Part shown: positions 6,797-14,799 of the stretch, in pieces | Layout: each line of letters begins with the position of its first letter | Position numbering within the stretch: position 1 is the first letter of the stretch | Translations under genes and position numbers: made by a program | The notes under the pieces: generated by a model | The model's database searches: none | What the model was told of the DNA's origin: nothing | Seen by the model: the letters and a program-made list of their open reading frames with translations, nothing else | DNA from: Rhodopila sp. | GTDB taxonomy: Bacteria; Pseudomonadota; Alphaproteobacteria; Acetobacterales; Acetobacteraceae | Assembly (NCBI GenBank): GCA_031291715.1 | Contig: JARLIN010000034.1 | Location: forward strand, 1-34,990 | Reading direction: 5' to 3' | DNA length: 34,990 nucleotides

Positions 6797-8551
6797 CTAT
6801 TCGATCTCCAATCCCCGGTCCCGTCCAAGCGTCCAATCGGCCGATCGACCGCGCTGGGTGACTGAGATTTCCTGACCCAGGGCTCGTTCGACGTCCGGAC
6901 GCCATGGCACCAGGCTGAATTCGTGGCTGACTTCGTCGGCGATCAGCACAAATCGACCGGACGCCAGATTGATCCGACGCTGGTAGATTCCAGCGACGCA
7001 CTCCCCGTCCTTGATCGGACGGAGCGCCAAGCCCGTCTTTTCGGTAATCGCTTGTGCGATGTCGGCGAGCTCACGACGCTCCAGGGTGCCGAGGAGATCG
7101 GAGGCGAAGACGACCTGACGCCCGCGCCGCACCACGAGGTCCTCCTCGATCAGGTGATCGACCCGGCGGTCGAGGGCCTCGCGGACCTCGGCACCAAAGC
7201 CGGTCGGCGCCAGCACGCTCTTCTCACGACCGACCAGTTCGCGGTCGAGCCAGGTCGCACCGCTGGCCGTTACCTGACCATTGAGCGACAGATCGGAAAG
7301 CACCCGCAGGCTCGGCCACTTCCCCGACCGACTTGCGGTGGCTCGCACCACGCCGCCTTCCGGAATATCGCTCAGGTCTACCGCGGGGCCCAGCCGCACG
7401 TAGTGTGACCGTCCGTCGATGCCCTCGACGATGAGGTAAGACTTGCCAGCGAGCTCGTCGTCCAGTCCCTTGGCGACCACGCGGCCGATCACAGGCTGCT
7501 CGGGGCCGGTGACCGCGTGGATCGCTGCATCGCCGGCATCCTGGCCAAGCGAGTGGTTCATGATGCGGATGATGTCGCCGCGCGTCCCGAGTTCCCGTAA
7601 GGCCGGTTCGGCGTCGTCCGCCAGCCTCCATTGCGCGGGCCCCATCGGCCGCGCCAGGCCCATGGTCTCAAGCCGCTGCAGGCGTCCGATCAGCAGGCTG
7701 CGGATCTGCCGGTCGTCGGCAATACCGTCACACTCCGGCCGCATGTCGATGACGCCGCCGTCCCGGGCGGCGGCGATCCGTCGCAGGGTGCGATCGAGCT
7801 GGGTCCAACGTTCCTCCACCACCTCGCCGGCGAGCTTGGCACGGATCTCGTGCTCGGCGCGCGGCCCGAGTTCGATGGTCGCCAGGTCCTGCGCCCGGGC
7901 GCGCATCCCCCGGCTGATGTACTCGCGGTGGATGACAAGATCGTGCCCGTCGTCGTTCTTCCCGCGGACGATCAGGTGGACGTGGGGATTGTCGGTGTTC
8001 CAGTGGTCCACGGCGATCCAGTCGAGCGTGGTGCCGAGGTCCCGTTCCATCTCATGCACGAGGTCCCGGGTGTAGGCGTGGAGGTCGGTCAGGTCCGCCG
8101 CGTCTTCCGGACTGACGATGAACCGGAAGTGGTGGCGGTCGCCAGCCGCTTGCCTGGCGAAGGCACTGGCATCGGCGTGCTCGCCGTCGGCGTTGAACAT
8201 GCGTGCCGGTTCGCCGTCGCGGGTAACGCCCTCACGGCGGAGATAGGCGAGGTGTGCGGTCAGGGGCGCCATGCGCGGGCCATGGCGGACGATCCGCGCC
8301 TTGACCACGACGCGCCGGTTGCGTTCGGCCAGCAGGCTTCGGCCGGCGCGCCACGCGGCGACGCCACCGCGGCCTGAAGACGGACGAGTGGGGTGGGCGG
8401 GATGATCGCCGTGGCCGCTTCCGAAGCCGGCGCGTTCTTTCGCGGCGAGCACGTTGGCGAGGGCCAGCTTCGGGTGACGGTCGGCACGCGCCTGGCCAAG
8501 CTTGGGCCGGAGCCGCCGCTCCTCGGCGCCGGTATCAGGGCCGCGGCGCAC
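6797..8551 (-). CDS. Relaxase/mobilisation nuclease with DUF3363 (RlxS/VirD2-like)
   Basis: The relaxase that would nick the ICE at oriT and lead the strand into the recipient. Before the catalytic region comes an Arg-rich leader (RRLRPKLGQ, then NRRVVVKARIVRHG). The HFRFIVSPEDA strand and the metal-binding HUH motif HWNTDNPHVHLIVRG follow, roughly at residues 140-197. A tyrosine in AYLRREG is a candidate nucleophile. The C-terminal two thirds (about 350 residues) correspond to DUF3363. I chose the GTG at 8551, which follows AGGGGG by 5 bases and fits the family's N-terminus; the frame is open to 8629. Family members are usually 600-670 residues; this is about 584. It is the last gene of the minus-strand transfer block here. 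Confidence 0.88.
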   Translation of the reverse strand: MRRGPDTGAEERRLRPKLGQARADRHPKLALANVLAAKERAGFGSGHGDHPAHPTRPSSGRGGVAAWRAGRSLLAERNRRVVVKARIVRHGPRMAPLTAHLAYLRREGVTRDGEPARMFNADGEHADASAFARQAAGDRHHFRFIVSPEDAADLTDLHAYTRDLVHEMERDLGTTLDWIAVDHWNTDNPHVHLIVRGKNDDGHDLVIHREYISRGMRARAQDLATIELGPRAEHEIRAKLAGEVVEERWTQLDRTLRRIAAARDGGVIDMRPECDGIADDRQIRSLLIGRLQRLETMGLARPMGPAQWRLADDAEPALRELGTRGDIIRIMNHSLGQDAGDAAIHAVTGPEQPVIGRVVAKGLDDELAGKSYLIVEGIDGRSHYVRLGPAVDLSDIPEGGVVRATASRSGKWPSLRVLSDLSLNGQVTASGATWLDRELVGREKSVLAPTGFGAEVREALDRRVDHLIEEDLVVRRGRQVVFASDLLGTLERRELADIAQAITEKTGLALRPIKDGECVAGIYQRRINLASGRFVLIADEVSHEFSLVPWRPDVERALGQEISVTQRGRSADWTLGRDRGLEIE

Positions 8552-8800
8552 GGGGTCCCCCTGGTGAAGCATGCCGTGCCGAAGACACTGAGGAAATCGG
8601 CCGAGTTCGCGGATCGGCCAGCACCCCACCGATTTCCCGGCACTGTTTGGAGTGAAGCAAAACGGCGGCTTCCACCCCCAACCAGGCGGCCGACGGCACC
8701 GCCTTTAATCTTGCTGTCGCTCCAATCAGGACTTCAGCACACGGCTCCCACCGCACACCGCCGCCGATCCTGCGCCAACGTTCTCCAGCCATGCCATCGC
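8552..8800. other. Gap upstream of the relaxase, candidate oriT region
   Basis: A non-coding 249-bp gap between the transglycosylase and the relaxase. It contains ATCCTGC at 8767-8773 on the plus strand, which matches the ATCCTG|Y nic core known from P-type (RK2/Ti) origins of transfer. A six-base match is easy to get by chance, and no strong flanking inverted repeat is visible, so this is a candidate only. Confidence 0.25.
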
Positions 8801-9598
8801 TCATGAACCGCTCCGCACCGGGTGCAACGTGACAGACAGGCCGGCTTCTGCACCACCGCCGAACAGTTCGGCCGCACCATGACGGGCACTCGGCCGGTCA
8901 CCGGAGGGAACGACGGGATGCACGTCGACGGCAGCGAGTGTGCTCGGAATTGGCGCGAACAGACCGCTGCTGGCCGGCATGTCCGCCTGCATCTGCGCTG
9001 CCGACTCTTGCGCCTTGATCTCGCCAAGACTGGGCAGTTCCGCGGCTGGAGCACTTCCATGCATCTGCTCAGCGACAAGCTGCGGGCGGAGCAGCGACAC
9101 GTAGCGCCGCGTCTCGTCCGGCAGCGGGCGTCCGGTCAGGAGATGGTCGTCGAGACGCGCGGGACCGGCATTGTAGGCAGCAAGAAAGTTGGGCGAGCCG
9201 TAGCGGTCCAGCAGCTCGCGCAGGTACGCAACGCCGCCCAGAATGTTGTCGTGCGGCTCGTACGGATCGGCGCCGAGGCTGTAGCGGCGGCGCAGATCGA
9301 CCCAGGTCGCCGGCATGATCTGCATCAGCCCCATGGCGCCGGCCGGCGAGGTGACGGAGGGAATACCGCCGCTCTCGGCGCGCATGACTGCGCAGACCCA
9401 TCGCTCCGGAATCCCGAACCGCTGCGCCGCAGCGGCGATCTCCGGCAGCCATCTGTCGACCAGTGCTTCGTGCCCGACTGGTGCGCTCGACGGTTCGGTC
9501 GCCGCAGAAAGCGTGCAATCGGGCTGCACCTGGAAGGTCACGAAGATTGGCGAACGCAGAGCAAGACCGCAGGCCACGGCGAGCGTCACGAGATCCAC
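8801..9598 (-). CDS. Lytic transglycosylase, SLT domain (conjugation type)
   Basis: A 265-residue peptidoglycan-cleaving enzyme that would open the wall for the transfer apparatus (VirB1/TrbN-like role). The N-terminus is hydrophobic (LVTLAVACGLAL), consistent with export. The SLT fold is complete: catalytic Glu75 in AESGG, GAMGLMQIMPATW (87-99), NILGGVAYLRELLDRYG (118-134) and AYNAGP (141-146). The C-terminal 100 residues are low complexity and rich in Ala, Pro and Ser. The GTG start at 9598 is preceded by GGGAGG. It lies between the TraF peptidase and the relaxase, a common order in alphaproteobacterial ICEs. Confidence 0.9.
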   Translation of the reverse strand: MDLVTLAVACGLALRSPIFVTFQVQPDCTLSAATEPSSAPVGHEALVDRWLPEIAAAAQRFGIPERWVCAVMRAESGGIPSVTSPAGAMGLMQIMPATWVDLRRRYSLGADPYEPHDNILGGVAYLRELLDRYGSPNFLAAYNAGPARLDDHLLTGRPLPDETRRYVSLLRPQLVAEQMHGSAPAAELPSLGEIKAQESAAQMQADMPASSGLFAPIPSTLAAVDVHPVVPSGDRPSARHGAAELFGGGAEAGLSVTLHPVRSGS

Positions 9599-9713
9599 GG
9601 AAGCCAGCCTCCCAATGCATGAAAATGGCGATCGACGAATCGTACGATCCAGGTGCCACCGTGCTCGCTGCGGTCAAGGCAACCGCGCGGGGGCGCCGGC
9701 GGCCGTTGGCATG

Positions 9714-10244
9714 TCAGCGCGCTCCCGGCGTCCAGAGCGGGATCGCCCGACCGATCACCGAAGCGGTCGGCGTTGGCCCGAAATACCGCCCATCGAGCGA
9801 GGCTGGCACGTCCGCCATCAGCAGGAAGATTTCCTGATCGCCGAGCCTGCAGCAGCCGTTCCAGGCCGCGAGTGGCCGCCCGCTTCCGTCCATGGTCAGC
9901 ACGTCCGCGACATGCCGGCCGTCGATCGACACTACCCCATTGTGCTCGCACACGAGCTGGCCAGCAGTCGCCGCGATGCGTTTGAGCAGCGGCACGCCGA
10001 GCGGAAGATAGCCTCGTTGCCCGTAGAGTTTCGCGCTGGCGGTATCTGGTCGCACGACCACCAGGTCGCCGACCCTGAGTGGCTCGTCGCCGGCCGGTAG
10101 CACACGGTAGAACCCGATCGGCGCGCTTGCCGTCGCGTTCCAGATGAGCAGCGGATGTGCGCCGATGGCCGCGGATGCGGCCAACAGGGTGACGCCCACC
10201 AGAATGCCACCGAGCGCCAGCCGGCGTGAAAGCCGCGTGCTCAT
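9714..10244 (-). CDS. traF: TraF-like S26 signal peptidase (conjugative transfer)
   Basis: A 176-residue membrane-anchored serine peptidase. One N-terminal transmembrane helix spans about residues 10-30. The catalytic dyad appears as Ser40 in ATASAPIGFYRVLP and Lys88 in VPLLKRIAA, followed by the strand region DGSGRPL and a C-terminal YFGP motif (about 154-157). TraF of this type matures pilin or other transfer proteins. Its ATG overlaps the stop of the DUF2840 gene upstream by 4 bp, so they are coupled. It has the usual length for the family. Confidence 0.9.
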   Translation of the reverse strand: MSTRLSRRLALGGILVGVTLLAASAAIGAHPLLIWNATASAPIGFYRVLPAGDEPLRVGDLVVVRPDTASAKLYGQRGYLPLGVPLLKRIAATAGQLVCEHNGVVSIDGRHVADVLTMDGSGRPLAAWNGCCRLGDQEIFLLMADVPASLDGRYFGPTPTASVIGRAIPLWTPGAR

Positions 10245-10714
10245 GCCTCACCACGGGCACGGCGGAGCCAGGCATTGTGCTGGTCGGCACGGTAGAGGCG
10301 TGGCTGCTGACCACCGGCGATCCGGTTGTGCACATGCCGCCAGTACTCAGGCGCCACGTTGGCTGGCTCGATGCCGGATTGCTCGATCGCGGTGATGAGA
10401 TCGAGCACCCGCTTGACCCGTGGCCAGCCGGAGAGCCGCAACAGGATGTCGCCGCCAGGCGTCACGCCGGGCACGGTCGAGATCGGCTCTCCGGTGTTGC
10501 AAGCGCGCACGATATCGATACGCGAGAGGAGGGTGCCGTGCTCGTTACCCTCCCACCGCACGAAGCCGAACACGGTGCCGGGGGCGAACAGGATCAGCCG
10601 GCGGCGGCGGTCGAGAATCCGCTCCCCAGCATCGCGGCCGAAGCGCAACCAGCGCTCGATCCGGTCGCGGTAGAACACCAGTTCGACCGTCGTGAGGGGC
10701 GTCGTCTCGGTCAT
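10241..10714 (-). CDS. DUF2840 domain protein
   Basis: A 157-residue protein I recognise as DUF2840, a family found almost only in alphaproteobacterial ICEs between the ParA/RHH genes and traF. Typical segments are VELVFYRDRIERWLRFGR at the start, FGFVRWEGNEHGT, and PGVTPGGDILLRLSGWPRV. The C-terminus contains APEYWRHVHNRI. The role is unknown. It overlaps both neighbours by 4 bp, so the RHH-DUF2840-traF genes form one translational chain. Confidence 0.85.
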   Translation of the reverse strand: MTETTPLTTVELVFYRDRIERWLRFGRDAGERILDRRRRLILFAPGTVFGFVRWEGNEHGTLLSRIDIVRACNTGEPISTVPGVTPGGDILLRLSGWPRVKRVLDLITAIEQSGIEPANVAPEYWRHVHNRIAGGQQPRLYRADQHNAWLRRARGEA

Positions 10715-10977
10715 GACGCTGTCTGCCCCGGATCGTCCGAAGGACCCCCGAACCGCTCGTCGAGCAGCGTGCGGAGCATGTCGGCGACGGTGATGCCGCG
10801 TTCGAAGGCGGCCACCTTGATGCGGCCACGCAGCGCCGGCGTGATGTCGATGGTGAGCCGCGCCGTGTAGGTCTCAGCCTTGGACGGTGCGATGGCGTCA
10901 TCCCGACCGGTGTCGACCCAGCGCTCGGCGGCGTCGCGCGGGCGGGCGCGGATCAGCTTTGTCGCACGTCCCGTCAT
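10711..10977 (-). CDS. Ribbon-helix-helix protein partnered with ParA
   Basis: An 88-residue basic protein. The C-terminal half ([36 protein letters not shown], about 37-72) has a strand then two helices, as in ribbon-helix-helix DNA-binding proteins; the N-terminus is Arg-rich. It overlaps parA by 4 bp and is a good candidate for the centromere-binding partner and autorepressor of the ParA system. A ParG/CopG-like role is inferred from position. Confidence 0.75.
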   Translation of the reverse strand: MTGRATKLIRARPRDAAERWVDTGRDDAIAPSKAETYTARLTIDITPALRGRIKVAAFERGITVADMLRTLLDERFGGPSDDPGQTAS

Positions 10978-11612
10978 GGTACGAGCCGCCGCAACTCAGC
11001 GGTCAGGGCGGTGACCTCACGAGCAGCAGCGCAACGCGGGTCAATTTCGGCTGCCAGCATCCCCGAGCCCGCGGTCTCAGCGAATATGACCCGCTGCGCC
11101 AGGCTCGCCTCCAGCGCAGGAATTTTGAGCTCGGCGACGGCATGCCGCACGTCCCGCGCGATCCGGGTGCCGACTATGCGGCGGTTGACGACGAACCGCG
11201 CGCGCAGCGCGGGATTGTAGACTGCGGCTTCACGCACAAGGTCGAGCACGACCTGGCTTGCCCAGATGTCGAATGCCGAGGGTTGGACCGGCACCAGGAC
11301 CAGTTCGGCCGCGAGCATGGCCGAGCGCACCAGTGCAGTCGTGCGCGGCGGCCCGTCGATGACGACGTGATCGACCGGGCGTGCAAGGTCGGGCACTTCC
11401 CGATGCAACGTCTCACGCGCGAGGCCGACGATGCCGAACAGCCGTTGTCGTCCGTCCCGCACTCGCTGCTCGGCCCAATCGAGGGCCGAGCCCTGCGGAT
11501 CGGCATCGATCAGAAGCACGGACGCGCCTTGCCGTGCGAGCTCGCCGGCGAGGTGCAGCGCGATCGTTGTCTTGCCGGCGCCGCCTTTCTGCGTGAGTAC
11601 CGCGATGATCAT
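10974..11612 (-). CDS. parA: ParA-family partition ATPase
   Basis: A 212-residue Walker-type partition ATPase. It has the deviant Walker A KGGAGKTT (9-16), [11 protein letters not shown] (36-46) as the A' motif and DHVVIDGPP as Walker B. It is short, without the N-terminal HTH of ParA type Ia, so it probably relies on the RHH partner for DNA binding. I chose ATG 11612 ([11 protein letters not shown]); the frame opens 10 codons earlier, but this start puts Walker A at the usual place. It would keep the excised, possibly replicating form of the ICE in the cell line. Confidence 0.92.
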   Translation of the reverse strand: MIIAVLTQKGGAGKTTIALHLAGELARQGASVLLIDADPQGSALDWAEQRVRDGRQRLFGIVGLARETLHREVPDLARPVDHVVIDGPPRTTALVRSAMLAAELVLVPVQPSAFDIWASQVVLDLVREAAVYNPALRARFVVNRRIVGTRIARDVRHAVAELKIPALEASLAQRVIFAETAGSGMLAAEIDPRCAAAREVTALTAELRRLVP

Positions 11613-11652
11613 CGCGGCACCGCGCGCGGCAACAGAAGACACTCACCAACAA

Positions 11653-11687
11653 AGACTCTAGTCAGATTCTTAAGAGTCAGAGAGTCT
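11653..11687. repeat. Nested inverted repeats between parA and repA
   Basis: AGACTCT at 11653-11659 can pair with AGAGTCT at 11681-11687 and also with AGAGTC at 11673-11678. AGTCAGA also occurs twice (11660-11666, 11676-11682). The cluster sits 40-75 bp upstream of parA. It may be the binding site of the RHH protein (operator/parS-like) or part of a replication origin. Confidence 0.4.
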
Positions 11688-11799
11688 GGAGATTGCCGAA
11701 TCGTTGTGACGCAATGGTTTGCCAGCCAGTTGGCACCTCGATATGCCGTGGATTTACGTCCGTTACGCCGATAGGGCACGTCCGATCTGCCGAGCGGAT

Positions 11800-12651
11800 T
11801 CACAGACGCACTCCCCGGTTTTGTGGATAGAATGCCGGCCTATCCCCAGGCACTGCCGCGGCACTGTGAAAGGACTCGGCAGATCGAACGGCGTGAAGGC
11901 ACTCCTCGCCATCGCGCCAAACGATGCTGAGCGTGTACCCAGGGAGTACGTTTCTGCGCGCGATCTTGCGCAGCTCTACGACGAAGTCAGTGGCGCGAGC
12001 GAGGCTGCCGGAGCGGGCATGGAGAGTGGCGAGTGGAATTTTCCAACTTGTGGATATCCCATGAGCGTGGCGGCAAAGCAGCCGCCATAGCCAGCGCTCG
12101 ATGGCGCCCGTCAGGCGCAGATAGGCCGGCGGGACGCGAAGGACGCGGCGGCGTTCGGTGACAGTGGCCAGCAGCCAGTCCGGGACAACGATGATCAGCC
12201 CGGCGTTGCCGTGTTCCCAGCGCTCGATCCAGTGGAACCGGGCCGGTGCGCTAAGCGCCGCGCCGATGCTGGTCTCGACATGGGTGCCGGCCAGCCGTTC
12301 CAAGGCGGCCGTGAGCAGCGCGTACTGGCTGCGTCCCGTACCACGCCCGAGAAATCGGAGAACCTGAAAACCGGATGTCAGCAAAGCCGGGGAAACGTGA
12401 AGGCGGCGGTCACGTGCCTCTGCGAGCTGTGACACCGCCCAGGTGAGGATATCGGCATCCCAGATGGTGGCGAGGCCGCGTGCCCCCGGGAGAGACGAAA
12501 CGCGCATGAAGTCGCCACGGTGTTCGTGGATGATCGGCACGTGTCGCGGCCCCTTGGTCAGCGCGAAGCATGGCCAGGCCATGAGGTCGATGGCGTCGCG
12601 CAACCGCACACCATCGAGGGGAGCCGGGAGAGAACGCGGCGGTTCCATCAC
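11800..12651 (-). CDS. repA: Replication initiator protein A (RepA)
   Basis: A 283-residue protein of the replication-initiator RPA family used by alphaproteobacterial plasmids and ICEs. Recognisable parts are the N-terminal RDAIDLMAWPCFALTKGPR, the YxHRG-like region with GLATIWDADILTWAVSQL (about 58-75) and the RLAGTHVETSI segment, followed by winged-helix-like sequence (LTGAIERWLWRLLCRHA). It would start replication of the circular form. It overlaps the small HTH gene upstream by 4 bp and lies 187 bp upstream of parA, whose gap carries inverted repeats. Confidence 0.88.
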   Translation of the reverse strand: MMEPPRSLPAPLDGVRLRDAIDLMAWPCFALTKGPRHVPIIHEHRGDFMRVSSLPGARGLATIWDADILTWAVSQLAEARDRRLHVSPALLTSGFQVLRFLGRGTGRSQYALLTAALERLAGTHVETSIGAALSAPARFHWIERWEHGNAGLIIVVPDWLLATVTERRRVLRVPPAYLRLTGAIERWLWRLLCRHAHGISTSWKIPLATLHARSGSLARATDFVVELRKIARRNVLPGYTLSIVWRDGEECLHAVRSAESFHSAAAVPGDRPAFYPQNRGVRL

Positions 12652-12899
12652 AGGGCCGCCGGCTTTGGTGGGCGGACCTCGCCCTTGCCCGGATCGGAGG
12701 TCGAGATCCGCAAACCCTGGTCGGCCCAGCGCTGCAGGTCCTCGATGCGATAGACGACCCGGCCGCCGATCTTGCGATAGGCTGGGCCGGTGCCGAAGGT
12801 GCGGTGCTTCTCCAGGGTGCGACAGGAAAGACCGAGGAAGCGCGCGGCTTCGGGGGTGCGTAGGAAGCGGTGCGGAAGATTGGCGAGCGGTTCGGGCAT
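12648..12899 (-). CDS. AlpA/excisionase-like HTH protein (RdfS-like)
   Basis: An 83-residue MerR-type winged-helix protein (HTH_17): FLRTPEAARFLGLSCRTLEK is the recognition unit and GPAYRKIGGRVVYRIEDLQRWAD the wing and helix (about 12-60). Such proteins act as recombination directionality factors. In ICEMlSymR7A the excisionase RdfS has this form and is transcribed ahead of the transfer genes. The likely start is ATG 12899 (MPEPLANL); the frame is open to 13001. It is coupled to repA by a 4-bp overlap. An alternative is a simple transcription regulator of the repA operon. Confidence 0.75.
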   Translation of the reverse strand: MPEPLANLPHRFLRTPEAARFLGLSCRTLEKHRTFGTGPAYRKIGGRVVYRIEDLQRWADQGLRISTSDPGKGEVRPPKPAAL

Positions 12900-13049
12900 G
12901 ATCGCGCCTGCGGTGGAACTGCGGGCAGGATCGATGGCGCGTGGCGGCGTTTGCAGGGCCGGTTTTCGGGGGCAGCGGAATCCGACCAGGGGAAACGACA
13001 ACCTATGCGCACCGGACCGAGTTCCGGCGAGATCGCACTGTGGTAGCCA

Positions 13050-13724
13050 CTACCGCACCGAACTGAGCGGGCCTCGCCGGGGTTTCAGCAATGAGTGGTA
13101 CTTGTTGGCGGTAAATTCCTCGGCCTTTGCAATGAAGCGCCGAACCATGCTGCGGGAACCGCTATCCTCCCACTCCTTCGGTGCCTCTCCGAAGATCGCC
13201 CGTGCGATCTCGCGATCGCTGGTGCCCGCGCGGTTCAAGTCGAGTGTCCAGATGAGAAATGCCGTTTCAAGAGCCTTGGGGCCGGACGGTGGTGGCTTGA
13301 CCCGCGGCGCCGGTGACACCCGCGGGTGGTGGGCGAAGCGCCAGAAGGCAAGCGTTGCTTCCAGCCGTTCGGGATGCCAGGCGTCGAAGGCCGGCATTGG
13401 CATGAGCTTCGTGCCGGCCGGCGGCGGGTCAGGATCGGTGAAGAACAGGTGATGTTCGACGCCGTGGCTTGGCGACACGATCAGGTGATAGCCATCGGGC
13501 GTCGCGCGCCCGGCCTGGCGGCCCCCCCATCGTGCCGGCTCGAAGCGGACCAGGCCGTCGCCGCTGGTTCGCTCAGACGCAGGGACCACCCGAACGTGAC
13601 GTGCGAGCGCATCGGCACGCCAGAAGACAAGGGCTTCCAGCCCGCTGCGGCCGGGATGCTCCAGGAAATCGCGCCCCCCAGCGGCGGCCCCGGTCGGGGA
13701 GCGGCTTCGGGACTGCTGGATCAT
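13050..13724 (-). CDS. DUF2285 domain, second frame of a split activator (FseA-like)
   Basis: Second part of a two-frame gene. From about 13676 down it reads GRDFLEHPGRSGLEALVFWRADALARHVRVVP, then a long middle and the C-terminal DUF2285 helices (TAFLIWTLDLNRAGTSDREIARAIFG, then RSMVRRFIAKAEEFTANKYHSLL). The upstream codons of this frame (13724-13680) are not like the family; the proper N-terminus lies in the frame beginning at 13863. A single +1 step at the G6 run 13674-13679 joins the two into a protein of about 270 residues. In ICEMlSymR7A the excision activator FseA is made by just such a +1 ribosomal frameshift. A sequencing or mutational indel in the homopolymer is the alternative. Confidence 0.75.
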   Translation of the reverse strand: MIQQSRSRSPTGAAAGGRDFLEHPGRSGLEALVFWRADALARHVRVVPASERTSGDGLVRFEPARWGGRQAGRATPDGYHLIVSPSHGVEHHLFFTDPDPPPAGTKLMPMPAFDAWHPERLEATLAFWRFAHHPRVSPAPRVKPPPSGPKALETAFLIWTLDLNRAGTSDREIARAIFGEAPKEWEDSGSRSMVRRFIAKAEEFTANKYHSLLKPRRGPLSSVR

Positions 13725-13863
13725 GCCGTTCGCGCTCGGACGCCGCGTAATCCTCGCCGTACTCCGGGTTACGGCGCATCAGTTCGAACGCCATCATTTC
13801 AGGCGAGAGCGCCTCGATATACCGATAGGCGGCGTCCAGCCGCTCCCGCTTGAAAGGGCGCAT
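13573..13863 (-). CDS. DUF6499 domain, first frame of a split activator (FseA-like)
   Basis: First part of the two-frame gene, from ATG 13863 with GGAGAG seven bases upstream. It carries the DUF6499-type N-terminus: AAYRYIEALSPEMMAFELMRRNPEYGEDYAA. After RRWG (around 13677) the frame loses similarity and runs to a stop at 13573, while the neighbouring frame continues the homologous sequence. Without a frame change the product would be a 96-residue DUF6499 protein with an unrelated tail. It lies downstream of the QseM-like gene and upstream of the RdfS-like gene, as expected for an activator of excision. Confidence 0.7.
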   Translation of the reverse strand: MRPFKRERLDAAYRYIEALSPEMMAFELMRRNPEYGEDYAASERERHDPAVPKPLPDRGRRWGARFPGASRPQRAGSPCLLACRCARTSRSGGPCV

Positions 13864-14063
13864 GGTCACTCTCCGCGCACGGGCGGCGTGGGATGACGCG
13901 CCCCTTCAAGGCGAATGATGCTTCGAAGCGATGAATTCCAGAGTTGTCCGCTTTATCACGTGATGCGCAAAGTGATTGCGTGCTCAACCGAAAGCTCAAT
14001 CGATAATCACGAGTTCGCGCAGTGCGGCAGGATCAGGGAAGCCGGATCTGCGCCTTTCTGGCT

Positions 14064-14354
14064 TTACTCGGGCCGCGCGGGCGACGAATCGTTCAGCAGG
14101 TGGCGATACCCGTGCGTCGTCATCCAGCGGGCGCGCGCGAGGTGGGTTTCAAACGCACGAACTGCCCGGCCCGCTTCGGCGACCGGGTCGATCTGCAGTA
14201 CCTCCCGCGCGATCGAGTCGCGATCGATGCCATCACGAACCGCATCGAGCAGCATAATATAAACGATGAGGTATTGGCGGTCATAGTCGGTAATCGCTGG
14301 TGCGGTCGGCGCTTCATCGGCGACAGGTCCGGGATTGACTGAAGGTCGGATCAC
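14064..14354 (-). CDS. Small DUF2285 protein (QseM-like antiactivator candidate)
   Basis: A protein of about 96 residues carrying only the DUF2285 fold: ITDYDRQYLIVYIMLLDAV, DSIAREVLQIDP, ARAVRAFETHLARARWMTTHGYRHLL. I chose the GTG at 14354 because GGAGAA sits 6 bases upstream; an ATG at 14414 would add 20 residues that do not resemble the family. In ICEMlSymR7A the short DUF2285 protein QseM binds and blocks both the quorum regulator TraR and the activator FseA, and it is divergent from the repressor gene qseC. The same arrangement is seen here with the XRE gene. The functional call is by analogy. Confidence 0.7.
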   Translation of the reverse strand: MIRPSVNPGPVADEAPTAPAITDYDRQYLIVYIMLLDAVRDGIDRDSIAREVLQIDPVAEAGRAVRAFETHLARARWMTTHGYRHLLNDSSPARPE

Positions 14355-14454
14355 CGCGTGTTCTCCGTTCGCCTTAGCGGGTTGGAAATTGCCGCAAGCC
14401 GCCCTGCCTGTCATGCGCGAATCGCGGAAAGGGCAGTTCGACTGTTTCGGCGCT

Positions 14455-14490
14455 TTGTCGGGTATATCGGGTGGCGGATATATCCGACAA
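14455..14490. promoter_or_regulatory. Operator-like inverted repeat at the XRE/DUF2285 divergent promoter
   Basis: TTGTCGGGTATATC (14455-14468) and GATATATCCGACAA (14477-14490) form a 14-bp inverted repeat with one mismatch and an 8-bp spacer. It lies between the divergent DUF2285 and XRE genes and overlaps the first possible XRE start (GTG 14471). It is a strong candidate for the XRE protein's own operator, controlling both directions. Confidence 0.65.
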
Positions 14491-14728
14491 GCCTCCCCCT
14501 CGGGGCATGGAGGATATTCGTGCCCTGTTCGCCAGGAATTTGCGCCGGCTCCGGCATAAATCGGGCTTGAGCCAGGAGGAGCTGGCCGATCGTGCCAGCG
14601 TCAATCGCGGCTACATGAGCGACATCGAGAACGGCCGCTACAACGCGACCATCAACGTCCTGGCCAAGCTCGCCGACGCTCTTGGGATCGAGCCGGCTGA
14701 GCTTCTGCGCCGCGCCCCCCCGCCGTAA
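14471..14728 (+). CDS. XRE/Cro-CI-type repressor (QseC-like candidate)
   Basis: An 85-residue HTH_3 protein: LFARNLRRLRHKSGLSQEELADRASVNRGYMSDIENGRYNATINVLAKLADALGIEPAELL covers the whole domain, with no extra sensor domain. The GTG start at 14471 lies inside the inverted repeat 14455-14490, so ATG 14507 (73 residues) may be the real start; neither has a clear Shine-Dalgarno. It is divergent from the small DUF2285 gene, as qseC is from qseM in ICEMlSymR7A, and probably represses across the shared operator. It is followed by a hairpin at 14800-14827. Confidence 0.88.
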   Translation: MADISDKPPPRGMEDIRALFARNLRRLRHKSGLSQEELADRASVNRGYMSDIENGRYNATINVLAKLADALGIEPAELLRRAPPP

Positions 14729-14799
14729 TAGACGCCTGCTTTAGTCGCTATACCGGCGCCGCGCCTGAGGGGCGGCGCGCAAATTGGGTGTCCCGAAGG

